Assembly (NCBI RefSeq): GCF_001729765.1
Contig: NZ_CP017181.1
Coordinates: forward strand, 496,001 to 560,000
Length of the DNA stretch: 64,000 nucleotides
Reading direction: 5' to 3'
Source: Enterobacter kobei
GTDB lineage: Bacteria > Pseudomonadota > Gammaproteobacteria > Enterobacterales > Enterobacteriaceae
Shown: piece after piece, positions 33,683 to 43,623 of the stretch
Numbering within the stretch: position 1 is the first letter of the stretch
Layout of the letters: each line of letters begins with the position of its first letter
Position numbers and translations under genes: made by a program
The notes under the pieces: model-generated
The model's database searches: none
What the model was told of the DNA's origin: nothing
What the model saw: the letters and a program-made list of their open reading frames with translations, nothing else

Positions 33683-35071
33683 TCAACTCAACAGCGCAAG
33701 CGTCTGCCGTTTCGGCCTTTCCAGCAACGCCACCGCCTCCTGGTATGTCCGCACGTTGTTGTAGCCCATCACCAGCCCGTAGCGTTTTCCCGACCCGCGG
33801 TACCACTCGGAGAGCGCGTTGACCTGCAGCTGCTGTTCCTGCCAGCAGCGCGCCACTTCCCGGTCACAACTTCCTTTGGTCAGAAACGCCACGATATGCA
33901 TCCCGCCGTCGTTCTGCTCGGTGAAAAACAGATCGCCATACACCTCGCACAGGGCGGCAATCATCCAGTCGCGGCGGGTCTGATACAGCGCGCGCATCTT
34001 TTTCAGGTGACGGAAAAAATGGCCTTCGTTGAGAAATGCGGTGAGGATCTTTTGCGTCAGCACCGGCTGGCCGCTGGTGGTAATGTCCGCACAGTCGGTA
34101 AACGCCCCGACGGTGCTGGCGGGCATCACCACGTATCCCATGCGCAGCGACGGCATGATGGTTTTGCTGAAGGTGCCCATAAAAATTACCCGGTCGTGCT
34201 GGTCGAGGCTTTTCAGCGACGGCAACACCTTGCGGGTGTAGTGAAACTCGCCATCGTAATCGTCTTCGATGATCCACGCCTCGTTCTGGCTGGCCCAGTC
34301 GAGCAGCTGCTGTTTACGCGGCAGGGAGAGCGTCACCGCCAGCGGGCTCTGGTGCGACGGGGTGACGAGGGCAAAACGGGCGTCGCGATGGTGGCGGAGG
34401 AGGTATTCCGTGTCCATGCCGCAGCGATCGACCGGCACCGTGTGCAGACGCGGCACGATCCGCTTCAGGAGCTGCTGGCCCATAAAATAACCCGGATCTT
34501 CGAACACCACCTTGTCGCTGCGGCTGGCGAGCGTGTCGAGGATCAGGCGCAGGCTGCCGCTGTAGCCGCTGGTGATGAGCACCTGCCCGGCGGTGCAGGA
34601 CAAGCCACGCGAGATATTGAGATAGCTGGCGATGGCCTGGCGCAGCGGGTACCAGCCCAGAACGGGCGGGTTAAGCATCTCCTCCTGACGCATGGCGCGC
34701 GTCGCCTGGCCTGCCAGCAGCAGCCATTTTTTGTACGGAAAGCTGTCGAGGGATGGGATGCCAGGGCGCAGAAACCCTGCCCGCTCGCGCTGGCTGATAA
34801 GCGATGCCGGAAGCGTACCGGTAGGCTGTTCCGTCGGGGCAGGACGCTCCGGCAACAGTAAGTCCGGGTTGACCCGCGTGCCGCGCGCGCCCTGGCTAAC
34901 CAGATACCCTTCGCCCGTCAGAATGGCATACGCCGTTTCGACCGTTTTACGCGCCACCTTCAGCTCTTCGGCCAGCACGCGGATGGCGGGCACTTTGTCG
35001 CCCGGCTTGAGCACGCCGCGCGTAATGTTGTCGCGATAGCGGGAGTAGATCTCGTGATAGCCCGGCTTCAT
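33683..35071 (-). CDS. MocR/PdxR-type regulator with aminotransferase domain (462 aa)
   Basis: GntR-type winged helix (GDKVPAIRVLAEELKVARKTVETAYAIL) then an aminotransferase-like domain with PLP Lys in VIFMGTFSKTIMPSLRMG and WIIEDDYDGEF. It is a different MocR from YjiR (low similarity outside motifs). It is divergent from an AhpD-like gene at 35175, its likely target. Effector unknown. Confidence 0.9.
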   Translation of the reverse strand: MKPGYHEIYSRYRDNITRGVLKPGDKVPAIRVLAEELKVARKTVETAYAILTGEGYLVSQGARGTRVNPDLLLPERPAPTEQPTGTLPASLISQRERAGFLRPGIPSLDSFPYKKWLLLAGQATRAMRQEEMLNPPVLGWYPLRQAIASYLNISRGLSCTAGQVLITSGYSGSLRLILDTLASRSDKVVFEDPGYFMGQQLLKRIVPRLHTVPVDRCGMDTEYLLRHHRDARFALVTPSHQSPLAVTLSLPRKQQLLDWASQNEAWIIEDDYDGEFHYTRKVLPSLKSLDQHDRVIFMGTFSKTIMPSLRMGYVVMPASTVGAFTDCADITTSGQPVLTQKILTAFLNEGHFFRHLKKMRALYQTRRDWMIAALCEVYGDLFFTEQNDGGMHIVAFLTKGSCDREVARCWQEQQLQVNALSEWYRGSGKRYGLVMGYNNVRTYQEAVALLERPKRQTLALLS

Positions 35072-35174
35072 GTCCTACCTCATTTCACGCTTTTTGTGTC
35101 TTTTTACTATGTCATGAACGGCGTAGATTTGCCTCATCGCATCACCGATGCCGCACAAAAAAAGAGGAAAGACC

Positions 35175-35654
35175 ATGAGCACTCGCGTCAACCACCATAA
35201 AGTTACACCTGCCCTCGCTAACGCACTGTCTGCCCTGAGCATGGAGGTGGCGAAAACCTCCATCGACCCGGCGCTGAAGCACCTGATCGACATTCGAGTG
35301 TCGCAGCTGAACGGCTGTACCTTCTGTCTGGATATGCATTCGAAAGAGGCCAAAATTGCCGGCGAACGCGAGCTGCGCCTGTACCATCTGGCAGCCTGGC
35401 GTGAATCCCCGCTGTTCAGCGCCCGCGAAAAAGCCGCGCTGGCCTTTACCGAAGCGCTGACGCAGATTGGCGTGCATGGCGTGAGCGATGCCCTGTACCG
35501 CAGCGTGGCGGAGCACTTCTCGGACGTTGAGATTTCAGAGCTGAACTTCGCTATCGTGGCGATTAACGCCTGGAACCGTCTGGGAATTACCTCCCGCATG
35601 GCGCCAGGCTCGCTGGATGCGGCTTACGGGTTGAATAAAGCTAACCTGGAATAA
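35175..35654 (+). CDS. AhpD-like carboxymuconolactone decarboxylase family protein (159 aa)
   Basis: The AhpD core carries the redox pair and His in LNGCTFCLDMHSKEAK (C-x-x-C then H), so it is likely a thiol-dependent peroxidase or reductase rather than a true decarboxylase. Start ATG 35175 has GAGGAAAG upstream; the in-frame ATG at 35148 lacks support. Divergent from the second MocR regulator and overlapping the LysR gene by 14 bp tail to tail. Confidence 0.9.
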   Translation: MSTRVNHHKVTPALANALSALSMEVAKTSIDPALKHLIDIRVSQLNGCTFCLDMHSKEAKIAGERELRLYHLAAWRESPLFSAREKAALAFTEALTQIGVHGVSDALYRSVAEHFSDVEISELNFAIVAINAWNRLGITSRMAPGSLDAAYGLNKANLE

Positions 35655-36543
35655 TGCCACGCTCGCGGATCATCGCTACCAGCGCCCGTAACCCTGGCGG
35701 GACGTGGCGATGACCAGGATAGTAAAGGCGCAGCCCGGCAAACGGCTGCGTCCAGTCGTTTAGCACGCTCACCAGTTCCCCGCTCTCAAGCTCTTCCTGG
35801 ATATAGAGTTCCGGCAAAAATCCCACGCCTAACCCCGCTTTTACGGCGCGGATCGAGGCGAAAAGATCGGACGTCGCAAAGCGCGGCGGCACGGCAAGCG
35901 CGTACGTTTCCCCCCGACGGGCCAGCTCCCAGCGGTAGATCCCGCCGTGAGCCATACGCATGCCGATCCCCTGATGTTGCAGCAGATCGTCCGGCGTTTG
36001 CGGAATGCCGTGACGTGCGAAGTAATCTGGCGTGGCGGTGACGAGCTGGCGGATCTCCCCTGTCAGCGGTACGGCGATCATGTCCTGCGGGATGGACTCT
36101 TCGAGGCGGATCCCCGCGTCGTAACCCTCGGCGACGATGTCGATCATGCGTGCTTCACTGACGATCTCCACGCGCATTTTCGGGTAGCGGATCATAAAGT
36201 CGATCAGCAGTTGGTCGAGAAAAAGCGAGCCGATATGGTTCGGCACGTTCAGACGCAGCGTTCCGGCAGGTTCCCCGGTGTCGCTGTGGATCTCCTCACC
36301 CGCGAGGCGGATTTCCTGCAAGGCCGGCCCCACGCGCGCCACGTAGCGCTGCCCGGCGTCCGTAAGCGCCACGCTGCGGGTGGTGCGGTTAAAGAGGCGA
36401 GTCTCAAGGCGGCTCTCCAGCCCGGCGATGGCATTGCTCACCGCCGTCGCGGACATCCCGAGCTCCTGCGCCGCGCCGCGAAAACTGCCGCGGCGCACCA
36501 CGGCCATCACCACTTCCAGCTCTGTCAGACCTGAACGATGCAT
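35641..36543 (-). CDS. LysR family transcriptional regulator (300 aa)
   Basis: N-terminal winged helix LEVVMAVVRRGSFRGAAQELGMSATAVSNAI and LETRLFNRTTRSVALTDAG, followed by the periplasmic-binding-like effector domain of the CrgA/DsdC-like branch. It is divergent from the aldehyde dehydrogenase gene 100 bp away, the probable target. Effector unknown. Confidence 0.92.
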   Translation of the reverse strand: MHRSGLTELEVVMAVVRRGSFRGAAQELGMSATAVSNAIAGLESRLETRLFNRTTRSVALTDAGQRYVARVGPALQEIRLAGEEIHSDTGEPAGTLRLNVPNHIGSLFLDQLLIDFMIRYPKMRVEIVSEARMIDIVAEGYDAGIRLEESIPQDMIAVPLTGEIRQLVTATPDYFARHGIPQTPDDLLQHQGIGMRMAHGGIYRWELARRGETYALAVPPRFATSDLFASIRAVKAGLGVGFLPELYIQEELESGELVSVLNDWTQPFAGLRLYYPGHRHVPPGLRALVAMIRERGIIPG

Positions 36544-36643
36544 AGATTATCCTGAAAATCGAAACAACCCTTGCAGCATAGCGTGGATTATCGCAACGGA
36601 GAAGCCGTGCCAGACTGTGCTCACACAGCCTGAGGAGGTTTAT

Positions 36644-38059
36644 ATGCACCAGATCGAACAGATTTTTATTAACGGCGAGTTTGTTACCCCGCACGGCACC
36701 GAATGGTTTGATTTGTATAACCCGGCGACGGCGCAGGTTATTGGTCAGGTTCGTCTGGCGGATGAGGTTGACGCCGGGCGCGCCATCGCGGCGGCGAAGG
36801 CAGCGTTTCCTGCGTGGTCGCAGACCACGAAACAGACGCGCATCGCCGCGCTGAAACGCATGCACGCGGCCGTGGCGGCTCGCCATGACGCGTTGCTGGA
36901 CGCTGTCATCGAGGAGTACGGCGCACCCGCTTCGCGATCGGCGTGGATGGCCCGCTATCCGGCGGAGGTGATTGCCCAGGCCATTGAGGCGCTGGAGGCG
37001 TTTGAGTTCGAGACAACCGCGGGGGCCGCGACGGTACAGATGACGCCCCTTGGCGTGGCCGGGCTGATCACGCCGTGGAACAGCGACGCGGGTTTTATCT
37101 GCGGCAAGCTGGTGGTCGCGCTGGCGGCAGGCTGTACGGCAGTGATTAAGCCGAGCGAAATGAGCGCCCTGCAAACCCGGATTGTCACCGAAGCGTTGCG
37201 CGATGCTGCTTTGCCGCCGGGCGTGTTTAACATTGTCACCGGGCGCGGTGAAACCGTCGGGGACACCATCAGCCGCCATCCGGACGTGGCGAAAATCTCG
37301 TTTACCGGCTCGACGAATACCGGCAAGGCCATTCTGCGTAACGCGGCGGAAAGCTTTAAGCGCGTGACGCTGGAGTTGGGCGGTAAATCGCCGACGATCC
37401 TGCTGGATGATGTGGACTTAGCGCAGGCGATCCCGCTGGTGATTCAGGCCGGGTTTATGAACAGCGGGCAGGCGTGCGTGGCGGGAACGCGCATTCTGGT
37501 GCCGCAGTCGCGTAAAACGGAAATCGAAACCGCGCTGGCGCAGGCCGTGGCGGCGGTGAAATCCGGTGACCCGCGCGACAGTGCCACGGACGTCGGCCCG
37601 ATGGTCAGCGAGAAGCAGTGGCTGCGGGTGCAGGGGTATATTCGTCAGGGGCTCGACGGGGGCGCACGGCTGCTGGCAGGAGGCGAAGGGCGGCCAGCGG
37701 ACACGCAGGACGGCTGGTTTGTACGCCCGACGCTGTTTGCTGATGTGAATAATGACATGGTGATTGCCCGCGACGAGATTTTTGGCCCGGTGCTGTGCAT
37801 CATTCCCTATCAGGACGAAGCGGAGGCTATCGCGATTGCCAATGACACCGAGTACGGCCTGAGCGCGATGGTGCTGGGTGAGGATGTGGACCGCGCCCGC
37901 CGCGTGGCGCAGCAGATTGTCTCCGGGCGCGTGCTGGTGAATACGCTTGCCCATGAGCCGAAAGCGCCGTTTGGCGGGTTTAAGCACTCCGGCGTGGGGC
38001 GCGAGATGGGCGAGTGGGGGATTCGGGCGTTTATGGAGCCGAGGTCGATCCTGGGCTAA
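36644..38059 (+). CDS. NAD(P)-dependent aldehyde dehydrogenase (471 aa)
   Basis: ALDH superfamily with ITPWNSDAGF, the cofactor loop SFTGSTNTGK, catalytic Glu in VTLELGGKSP and catalytic Cys in NSGQACVAGTR. GAGGAGG lies before the ATG at 36644; the open frame extends 264 bp further left across the LysR gene but without homology. Substrate unknown; the group contains dehydrogenases for various aliphatic and aromatic aldehydes. Ends just before a double REP element. Confidence 0.92.
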   Translation: MHQIEQIFINGEFVTPHGTEWFDLYNPATAQVIGQVRLADEVDAGRAIAAAKAAFPAWSQTTKQTRIAALKRMHAAVAARHDALLDAVIEEYGAPASRSAWMARYPAEVIAQAIEALEAFEFETTAGAATVQMTPLGVAGLITPWNSDAGFICGKLVVALAAGCTAVIKPSEMSALQTRIVTEALRDAALPPGVFNIVTGRGETVGDTISRHPDVAKISFTGSTNTGKAILRNAAESFKRVTLELGGKSPTILLDDVDLAQAIPLVIQAGFMNSGQACVAGTRILVPQSRKTEIETALAQAVAAVKSGDPRDSATDVGPMVSEKQWLRVQGYIRQGLDGGARLLAGGEGRPADTQDGWFVRPTLFADVNNDMVIARDEIFGPVLCIIPYQDEAEAIAIANDTEYGLSAMVLGEDVDRARRVAQQIVSGRVLVNTLAHEPKAPFGGFKHSGVGREMGEWGIRAFMEPRSILG

Positions 38060-38063
38060 AACC

Positions 38064-38132
38064 TGCCCGGTGGCGCTGCGCTTACCGGGCCTACAGGTGC
38101 TCGTAGGCCGGATAAGCGCAGCGCCATCCGGC
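38064..38132. repeat. BIME: two facing REP elements
   Basis: GCCCGGTGGCGCTGCGCTTACCGGGC-type hairpin followed by its inverted partner GCCGGATAAGCGCAGCGCCATCCGGC, a classical enterobacterial bacterial interspersed mosaic element. Confidence 0.8.
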
Positions 38133-38212
38133 AAAGACACTTCGTCAGTCGCCGAAGTATGAAGTTAATTTTCTCTGCATTCTCTCCTCACTATCACAAC
38201 GGAGAGACACTT

Positions 38213-38536
38213 ATGATCGCAGTCCTTTTCGAAGCCAAAGCGGAGCCTCATCATCAGGCCCGCTACCTGCAACTCGCCGCCGAACTCAAACCTTTGCTGG
38301 CCGACATTGATGGTTTTATTGATATCGAACGCTTTCAGAGTTTGACCACCGACGGCAAAATCCTGTCCCTTTCCTGGTGGCGGGATGAAGAGGCCATCCG
38401 CAGCTGGAAGCAAAACGTCTTTCACCAGGCGGCGCAGGCCGAAGGGCGGGGAGCCATTTTTGCGTACTATCGCATTCGCGTGGCACAGGTCGTGCGGGAA
38501 TACAGTTCCGAAAACGGAGGGCGAGCGAATGCATGA
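38213..38536 (+). CDS. Antibiotic biosynthesis monooxygenase (ABM) domain protein (107 aa)
   Basis: A single ferredoxin-like ABM domain: MIAVLFEAKAEPHHQARYL, FIDIERFQSLTTDGKILSLSWW, and an HHQ/WK helix typical of the group. Start ATG 38213 with GGAGAG upstream. First of three overlapping genes. Proteins of this kind may be cofactor-free quinol or small aromatic monooxygenases, or heme-related; function here unknown. Confidence 0.88.
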   Translation: MIAVLFEAKAEPHHQARYLQLAAELKPLLADIDGFIDIERFQSLTTDGKILSLSWWRDEEAIRSWKQNVFHQAAQAEGRGAIFAYYRIRVAQVVREYSSENGGRANA

Positions 38537-38924
38537 CGTTCACGTGATTTTCAGCGACATGCCCGGCGAGCTGGCGCGCTTTGGACAACTGTTAGGCCGT
38601 CACGGCGTGGGGCTGGAGGGGGGCGGCGTATTTGGTACCGATGCCCATTTCCTGGTGGAGGACGGGGAAAAAGCCTGCCGCGTGCTGATGGAGGCCGGAT
38701 TTACCGTTCAGGCGGTGCGCAAGCCGGTTATCAGAAAACTCAGGCAGGAGCGGCCAGGCGAGTTAGGTGACATCGCGGCGGTGCTGGCGGCACGCGGTGT
38801 GTCTATTCTTACCCAGTACAGCGACCATGCGAATCACCTTATTCTGCTGACGGATGATGATAAGCTGGCCGCAGAGATCACCGAACCCTGGGCGCCCCAT
38901 GTTAAAAACGAACCAGCCTCCTGA
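38529..38924 (+). CDS. ACT-domain-like amino-acid-binding protein (131 aa)
   Basis: MHDVHVIFSDMPGELARFGQLLG followed by a second, similar unit (QERPGELGDIAAVLAARGVSIL) indicates two tandem ACT-like modules with the PGEL motif. It overlaps the ABM gene by 8 bp and the following regulator by 26 bp. Probably binds a small ligand, such as an amino acid, and might inform the adjacent ArsR-type regulator. No catalytic domain. Confidence 0.8.
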   Translation: MHDVHVIFSDMPGELARFGQLLGRHGVGLEGGGVFGTDAHFLVEDGEKACRVLMEAGFTVQAVRKPVIRKLRQERPGELGDIAAVLAARGVSILTQYSDHANHLILLTDDDKLAAEITEPWAPHVKNEPAS

Positions 38925-39600
38925 GAACAGCGCGGCACTGGAACAGGCCATTGCGGCGGTGGCGGCGGCAATGGCCGATCCCTCGCGCGTGAAGATGCTC
39001 TGCGCGCTGATGGACGGGCGGGCGTGGACCGCTACCGAACTCAGCACTGCGGCAGACGTTGCGCCGTCGACCGCCAGCGGGCATCTCGCCCGGCTGGTGG
39101 AAGGAAAGTTGATTACGTGTTTATCGCAAGGGCGGCACCGCTATTATCGCCTTGCCGGGCACGACGTCGCGGCGCTGGTCGAGCAGATGATGGGGCTCTC
39201 CTGGAGCCGCATTACGCCGCCGGAAACGTCTGCGCCAAAAGCCCTGCGTGAAGCCCGCACCTGCTATAACCACCTTGCCGGAACGGTGGCGGTTCAGATC
39301 TATGATTTTATGCAGGCGGAAGGCTGGCTGGAGGCTGACGGTTCCGCGCTCACCCTGTATGGCCGTGAGCAGTTTCTGAAACTCGGCATTCCATTAAATG
39401 CTCATCCCCGTCGCAAGGCCTGCTGCGCCTGCCTCGACTGGAGCGAGCGACGGTTTCATCTTGGGGGAGAAGCGGGCACGGCGCTGCTCACTTATCTGGA
39501 GAGTAAAGGCTGGCTCCAGCGGGTGATGGGGTACAGGGAGGTAGTGGTGACGGCGTCGGGGAAAAGTGCCATTACCCGACATTTTAGCTTTAGCCGTTAA
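38899..39600 (+). CDS. ArsR-type winged-helix regulator with C-terminal extension (233 aa)
   Basis: An ArsR/HTH_20 DNA-binding domain at ~14-90 (MADPSRVKMLCALMDGRAWTATELS, STASGHLARLVEGKLI, GRHRYYRLAG). The C-terminal half holds a Cys/His-containing segment, HPRRKACCACLDWSERRFHLGG, which could bind metal or serve as a redox sensor. Twice the usual ArsR length but a known enterobacterial type. Start ATG 38899 lies inside the ACT gene, indicating coupling. Probably autoregulates the three-gene operon. Confidence 0.85.
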   Translation: MLKTNQPPENSAALEQAIAAVAAAMADPSRVKMLCALMDGRAWTATELSTAADVAPSTASGHLARLVEGKLITCLSQGRHRYYRLAGHDVAALVEQMMGLSWSRITPPETSAPKALREARTCYNHLAGTVAVQIYDFMQAEGWLEADGSALTLYGREQFLKLGIPLNAHPRRKACCACLDWSERRFHLGGEAGTALLTYLESKGWLQRVMGYREVVVTASGKSAITRHFSFSR

Positions 39601-39612
39601 ATTCCGCTGCGG

Positions 39613-39658
39613 GCTGATGCCCTCACCGCGGCCCTCTCCCACAGGGAGAGGGAGAACG
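39613..39658. repeat. CCCTCTCCC/GGGAGAGGG dispersed repeat, inverted copy
   Basis: CTGATGCCCTCACC then CCCTCTCCCACAGGGAGAGGG; reverse complement of the copy at 31836-31879. Also a likely terminator for the ArsR-type operon. Confidence 0.7.
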
Positions 39659-39751
39659 TCGTTTTCGCAATTCCTGCGCTTTCGTCCCTCGTTTCTTGAT
39701 ACTTACCCTGATAACTATTATCTTGACTGCGTGTGACGAGAGGGACTCCCT

Positions 39752-40222
39752 ATGAGTGAAGAAGAACTGTTTAGCCGCAGGCCGATGGGTATGCGGATGG
39801 CGATGATCGTGCGTCAGTGGCGTGCGGTGATCGACGATGCCATTCTCGATACCGGGTTAACCCAGTCGAGCTGGACGGTGATGATGCAGCTTTTTCAACT
39901 TGGGGATAACGTCTCAATGAGTGAGCTGGCGGAGGTTCAGGGCATTGAACTGCCGCCGCTGATGCGCACGCTCACACAGCTGGAAAAACAGGGTTACCTG
40001 CTGCGCACCACATCGCCTTATGACAAGCGCATCCGGCTTCTGACGCTGACGCCTGAGGGAAAAGCCATCTTAAAAAGGCTTACTCAGGTGATTGAGACCT
40101 ATCAGGCGCGGGTATCGCAAAATATCGCGCCGGAACATATCGATATCTTCAGCGCCACCCTGAATCAAATCGCCTGTAATTTGCGGACAATCCGCGAAGA
40201 AGACAACAAGACCGAAAAATAA
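39752..40222 (+). CDS. MarR family transcriptional regulator (156 aa)
   Basis: Winged helix of SlyA/MarR type: LTQSSWTVMMQLFQLGDNVSMSELAE, LMRTLTQLEKQGYLLR and the wing SPYDKRIRLLTLTPEG. Its stop overlaps the start of the membrane fusion gene by one base (TAATG). Probably represses this efflux operon and is relieved by an aromatic ligand. Confidence 0.93.
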   Translation: MSEEELFSRRPMGMRMAMIVRQWRAVIDDAILDTGLTQSSWTVMMQLFQLGDNVSMSELAEVQGIELPPLMRTLTQLEKQGYLLRTTSPYDKRIRLLTLTPEGKAILKRLTQVIETYQARVSQNIAPEHIDIFSATLNQIACNLRTIREEDNKTEK

Positions 40223-41286
40223 TGACCCCTGAACAAAAGTTTGCCCGCTGGGTAAGGGTGAGTATTGCCTCTTTCCTGCTGATGTTTATCTATTTTGTCG
40301 TCGCGGATATCTGGATCCCGCTGACGCCGGACTCCACCGTGATGCGCGTGGTGACGCCGGTTTCTCCGCGTGTCTCCGGCTATGTGGCGGCCGTGCATGT
40401 GCACAACAACAGCCAGGTGAAGCGGGGCGATCTGCTGTTTGAACTCGACGACACGCCGTTTCGCAATAAAGTGGAAGCGGCGCAAATCGCGCTGGAGCAG
40501 GCTCGTCTTTCCAACCAGCAGCTGGACGCGCAGATCGCCGCCGCGCAGGCCAGCCTGAAAACCGCCGTGCTGACCGCGCGTAACGATAAAGTGACCTTCG
40601 AACGTTATCAGAAGCTGAGCACGTTACAGAACGTCTCGCAGGCGGATCTGGATAAAGTCCGGACCACCTGGCAGAGCAGCGAGCAGTCCGTCAGCACCAT
40701 TCAGGCCAATATCCAGAACCTGCGTATTCAGCGCGGCGAGCGGGAGGAACACCGCAACGTCACGCTGCAAAAATACCGCAACGCGCTGGATGAGGCGGAG
40801 CTGAATCTCGGCTGGACGAAGGTGTATGCTCAGGCAGACGGCACGGTCAGTAACCTGCAGTTAAGCCCCGGTTTTTATGCCTCCTCAGGCGCAGCGGCGC
40901 TGGCGCTGGTGAACAACCAGACCGACATCGTGGCCGATTTCCGCGAGAAAAGCCTGCGCCATACCCATCAGGGCACCGATGCCGCGGTGGTGTTTGACGC
41001 CTTTCCGGGACGCGTCTTCCGCGCCCACGTGACCAGCAGCGACGCGGGGATCCTCGCGGGTCAGGAGGCGGTGAACGGCCAGCTCTCCGAGCCGGAAACC
41101 TCGAACCGCTGGGTGCGTGACGCCCAGCGCATGCGCATTCACGTCATGCTGGACGAGGCGCTGCCGAAGCCACTGCCGACCGGCGCGCGGGCGACTGTCC
41201 AGCTCTATAACAGTGAAGGGCCGTTTGCGCGCTTCTTCTCCGGGATGCAGATCCATCTGGTGAGCCTGCTGCATTATGTCTATTAA
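40222..41286 (+). CDS. HlyD/EmrA-like membrane fusion protein (354 aa)
   Basis: One N-terminal membrane anchor (~15-30), a lipoyl half-motif SPRVSGYVAAVHVHNNSQVKRG, a coiled-coil hairpin (~90-190) rich in Gln/Ala, and the second half-motif AQADGTVSNLQLSPGFY. Periplasmic adaptor linking an inner-membrane pump to the outer membrane. Overlaps the next gene by 11 bp. The whole operon resembles aromatic-acid efflux systems of the AaeAB or YibH type. Confidence 0.92.
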   Translation: MTPEQKFARWVRVSIASFLLMFIYFVVADIWIPLTPDSTVMRVVTPVSPRVSGYVAAVHVHNNSQVKRGDLLFELDDTPFRNKVEAAQIALEQARLSNQQLDAQIAAAQASLKTAVLTARNDKVTFERYQKLSTLQNVSQADLDKVRTTWQSSEQSVSTIQANIQNLRIQRGEREEHRNVTLQKYRNALDEAELNLGWTKVYAQADGTVSNLQLSPGFYASSGAAALALVNNQTDIVADFREKSLRHTHQGTDAAVVFDAFPGRVFRAHVTSSDAGILAGQEAVNGQLSEPETSNRWVRDAQRMRIHVMLDEALPKPLPTGARATVQLYNSEGPFARFFSGMQIHLVSLLHYVY

Positions 41287-42352
41287 TACGCTGGCGCGGG
41301 TGTTTACCCCGCACGGTAACATCGTTTACACGGCAAACGACTTTCGCCAGACTTTGCGCATCGTCTTTGCCGGGATGATTGCGCTGAGCATTTCCAGTTT
41401 CTACAACACCAGCTACGGCGTGTTTTTTGTGGTCTACCCGATCATGCTGCTCTCGCTGGTGCCGGTCTTCAACCGCCATGTGGCGAAGCAGTTTATCTTC
41501 AGTGCATCGCTGAACTGCGTTGAAATGGTGATTATCATCGGCTATCTGTCGCAATGGCCGGTCATCATGACGCTGGTGGTGTTTGCCCTGTACGTCATGC
41601 GTTTTCGCTTTATGAGCAAAGGGCCGCTGTTCCTGTTCGGGTCGATGGGCGTGGTGTGCCAGAGCGTGATGCTCAATTTTATGAGCTACCCCACCACCAA
41701 CTGGCACACGCTGCTGTTTTCCAACATCGAAGCGAGCGTGATGGCGGTGTGCCTGAGCGCGCTGATGAACTATCTCCTGCCGGACGTGGAACCCCGCAAG
41801 CCGCCGCCATTGATTGAGAAAGACGATGCCCGCGTGCGCCATGAGTCGCTGCTCTCCGGCACCGTCGCGACGCTGATTTTCGTCGTTTTTCAAATCAGTG
41901 ACTTAAGCGATTCCCTCTCGGCGCTGATGGCCGGGATTTTGATCCTGTTCCCGATGCACTATCGTGGCGCGGTGATGAGCTCCATCTGGCGCGTGGTCGG
42001 CGTGGTATTGGGCTGTCTTTATATCCTGGTTGTCCAGCTCATCCTCTACGACCACAGTAGCCATATGCTGCTCATGATGCCGCTGATTGGCCTTGGGCTG
42101 GCGTTTGGCGCACGTCTGCATGTGATGGAGAAAGTAGGCGCAGGCGTAGGATTTTCCAGTATTACCACCATCGGCATTATGTTCGGGCAGAACATGCATC
42201 CTGACAGCGACCTGGTGTTCAGCGATCTCTATCGCATCACCTCCGTCACGTTTTCGCTGGTGGCGACGCTGACGATGGTCTTTCTGGTGCATTTAATCCT
42301 GAATCGCTTCGAGGCGACGCGCTATATCATCGCGCCGCCCAAAGCGGATTAA
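41276..42352 (+). CDS. DUF2955/FUSC-like inner-membrane efflux protein (358 aa)
   Basis: Around ten hydrophobic segments in two blocks separated by a polar loop ([21 protein letters not shown]). The duplicated-block pattern and partner HlyD gene match DUF2955 permeases, relatives of the aromatic-acid exporter family. Likely the pump subunit. Its stop overlaps the end of yjiN by 4 bp on the opposite strand. Confidence 0.88.
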   Translation: MSINTLARVFTPHGNIVYTANDFRQTLRIVFAGMIALSISSFYNTSYGVFFVVYPIMLLSLVPVFNRHVAKQFIFSASLNCVEMVIIIGYLSQWPVIMTLVVFALYVMRFRFMSKGPLFLFGSMGVVCQSVMLNFMSYPTTNWHTLLFSNIEASVMAVCLSALMNYLLPDVEPRKPPPLIEKDDARVRHESLLSGTVATLIFVVFQISDLSDSLSALMAGILILFPMHYRGAVMSSIWRVVGVVLGCLYILVVQLILYDHSSHMLLMMPLIGLGLAFGARLHVMEKVGAGVGFSSITTIGIMFGQNMHPDSDLVFSDLYRITSVTFSLVATLTMVFLVHLILNRFEATRYIIAPPKAD

Positions 42353-43620
42353 TGTCCCAGCACGGCAGGCAGCTGCGAGAGTAAAAACAGGATCAGGCCA
42401 ATCGTCCCGCCCACCAGCGTACCGTTGACGCGGATAAACTGCAGATCTTTGCCGATATTCAGCTCGATCTGGCGGGACATGTCTTTAGCATCCCAGCTTT
42501 TCACCGTGTCGCTGATGTGGCGGGTCAGGAACGCGGCGAAACCCAGCGCGACGCGATGCGCGGCCTGCTCCAGATGCTCGTTCAGCGACGCCCGCAGGCT
42601 GGCATCGTTTGTCAGCGTTTCGCCAAACCACAGCCCGGCGTTGGCGATGCGCTGCTTCACGCGCGAGTCTTCACTTTGCATATCCGCCTTCAGCCACTGG
42701 CGCAGATCGGCCCACATTTCCCCCAGATAGCGGTTAAACGCCTCGTCATTTTTCAGGTAGTGCTTGATGTTGTCGGCTTTCGCCGCCATTTCCGGATCGT
42801 TTTTCAGGTTGTCGATAAGCTTCAGCGTGGCCCGGTCGAACGCCTGACGGATCTGGTGCGTGCGGTCGTGGCTGATATCGTCCAGCAACGTGTTCACCGC
42901 ATTCGATACCATCTCTGCACTCTGATCGCCCAGCCACTCGGTGGGCAATACCATCGCTTTGCGGGGATGTTCGGTCTTCAGCCAGTGGACGATCTGGTCA
43001 GAGATAAATTCCCGCGTGCTGTCGCGCTGAATCAAGGTAATCAGGCGGTTGATGATGGCATCGAGCAGCACCTGGTGGCGGTTGTTTTTGGTCATGCTCT
43101 CCAGCATCACGGCGCTGGTTTCGGTGAAATCGACCTTATCGATGGCCTTATGCACCGCGCGTTTGAGCATCCGCTGAATGCGCCCGTCGTCGGTCAACTC
43201 AAGGAACCCGCTCATCACCTGCATCAGATGCAGCCCGACGCGCTGGGCGTTGTCAGGCTTGCTGAACCAGGCACCGATCATGTGCGCGGGTTCATAGCGG
43301 CGGATTAACGCGACCAGGGACTGGGTATCCAGAAACTTCTCCTGCACAAACTGGCCAAGATTGTCGCCGATACGGTCTTTATTGCGCGGGATAATCGCCG
43401 TATGGCGCGCGATAAACGGAATGGGGACCCGGCGAAAAAGCGCAACGACGGCGAACCAGTCCGCCAGTGCGCCGACCATCGCCGCCTCGGCAATCGCCTT
43501 TACCCCGCGCACCCAGAAAGTCTGCGGCAGGAACAGAGTGAAGATAAACGCCGCGGCGGCAACCAGCAGCAGCGACAGCGCGAGAAGCTTAGCGCGTTTG
43601 AGTTCAGCTATTTTTTCCAT
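42349..43620 (-). CDS. yjiN: DUF445 inner-membrane protein YjiN (423 aa)
   Basis: Two N-terminal hydrophobic helices, the DUF445 signature [20 protein letters not shown] and [20 protein letters not shown], a long helical cytoplasmic or periplasmic part, and a C-terminal membrane segment ([19 protein letters not shown]). Matches E. coli YjiN in length and sequence as recalled. Function not established. Confidence 0.92.
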   Translation of the reverse strand: MEKIAELKRAKLLALSLLLVAAAAFIFTLFLPQTFWVRGVKAIAEAAMVGALADWFAVVALFRRVPIPFIARHTAIIPRNKDRIGDNLGQFVQEKFLDTQSLVALIRRYEPAHMIGAWFSKPDNAQRVGLHLMQVMSGFLELTDDGRIQRMLKRAVHKAIDKVDFTETSAVMLESMTKNNRHQVLLDAIINRLITLIQRDSTREFISDQIVHWLKTEHPRKAMVLPTEWLGDQSAEMVSNAVNTLLDDISHDRTHQIRQAFDRATLKLIDNLKNDPEMAAKADNIKHYLKNDEAFNRYLGEMWADLRQWLKADMQSEDSRVKQRIANAGLWFGETLTNDASLRASLNEHLEQAAHRVALGFAAFLTRHISDTVKSWDAKDMSRQIELNIGKDLQFIRVNGTLVGGTIGLILFLLSQLPAVLGH

Positions 43621-43623
43621 GGG

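Noticed and set aside
36380..36643. N-terminal extension of the aldehyde dehydrogenase
   Set aside because: Covers the divergent LysR gene; the GAGGAGG before 36644 marks the start.
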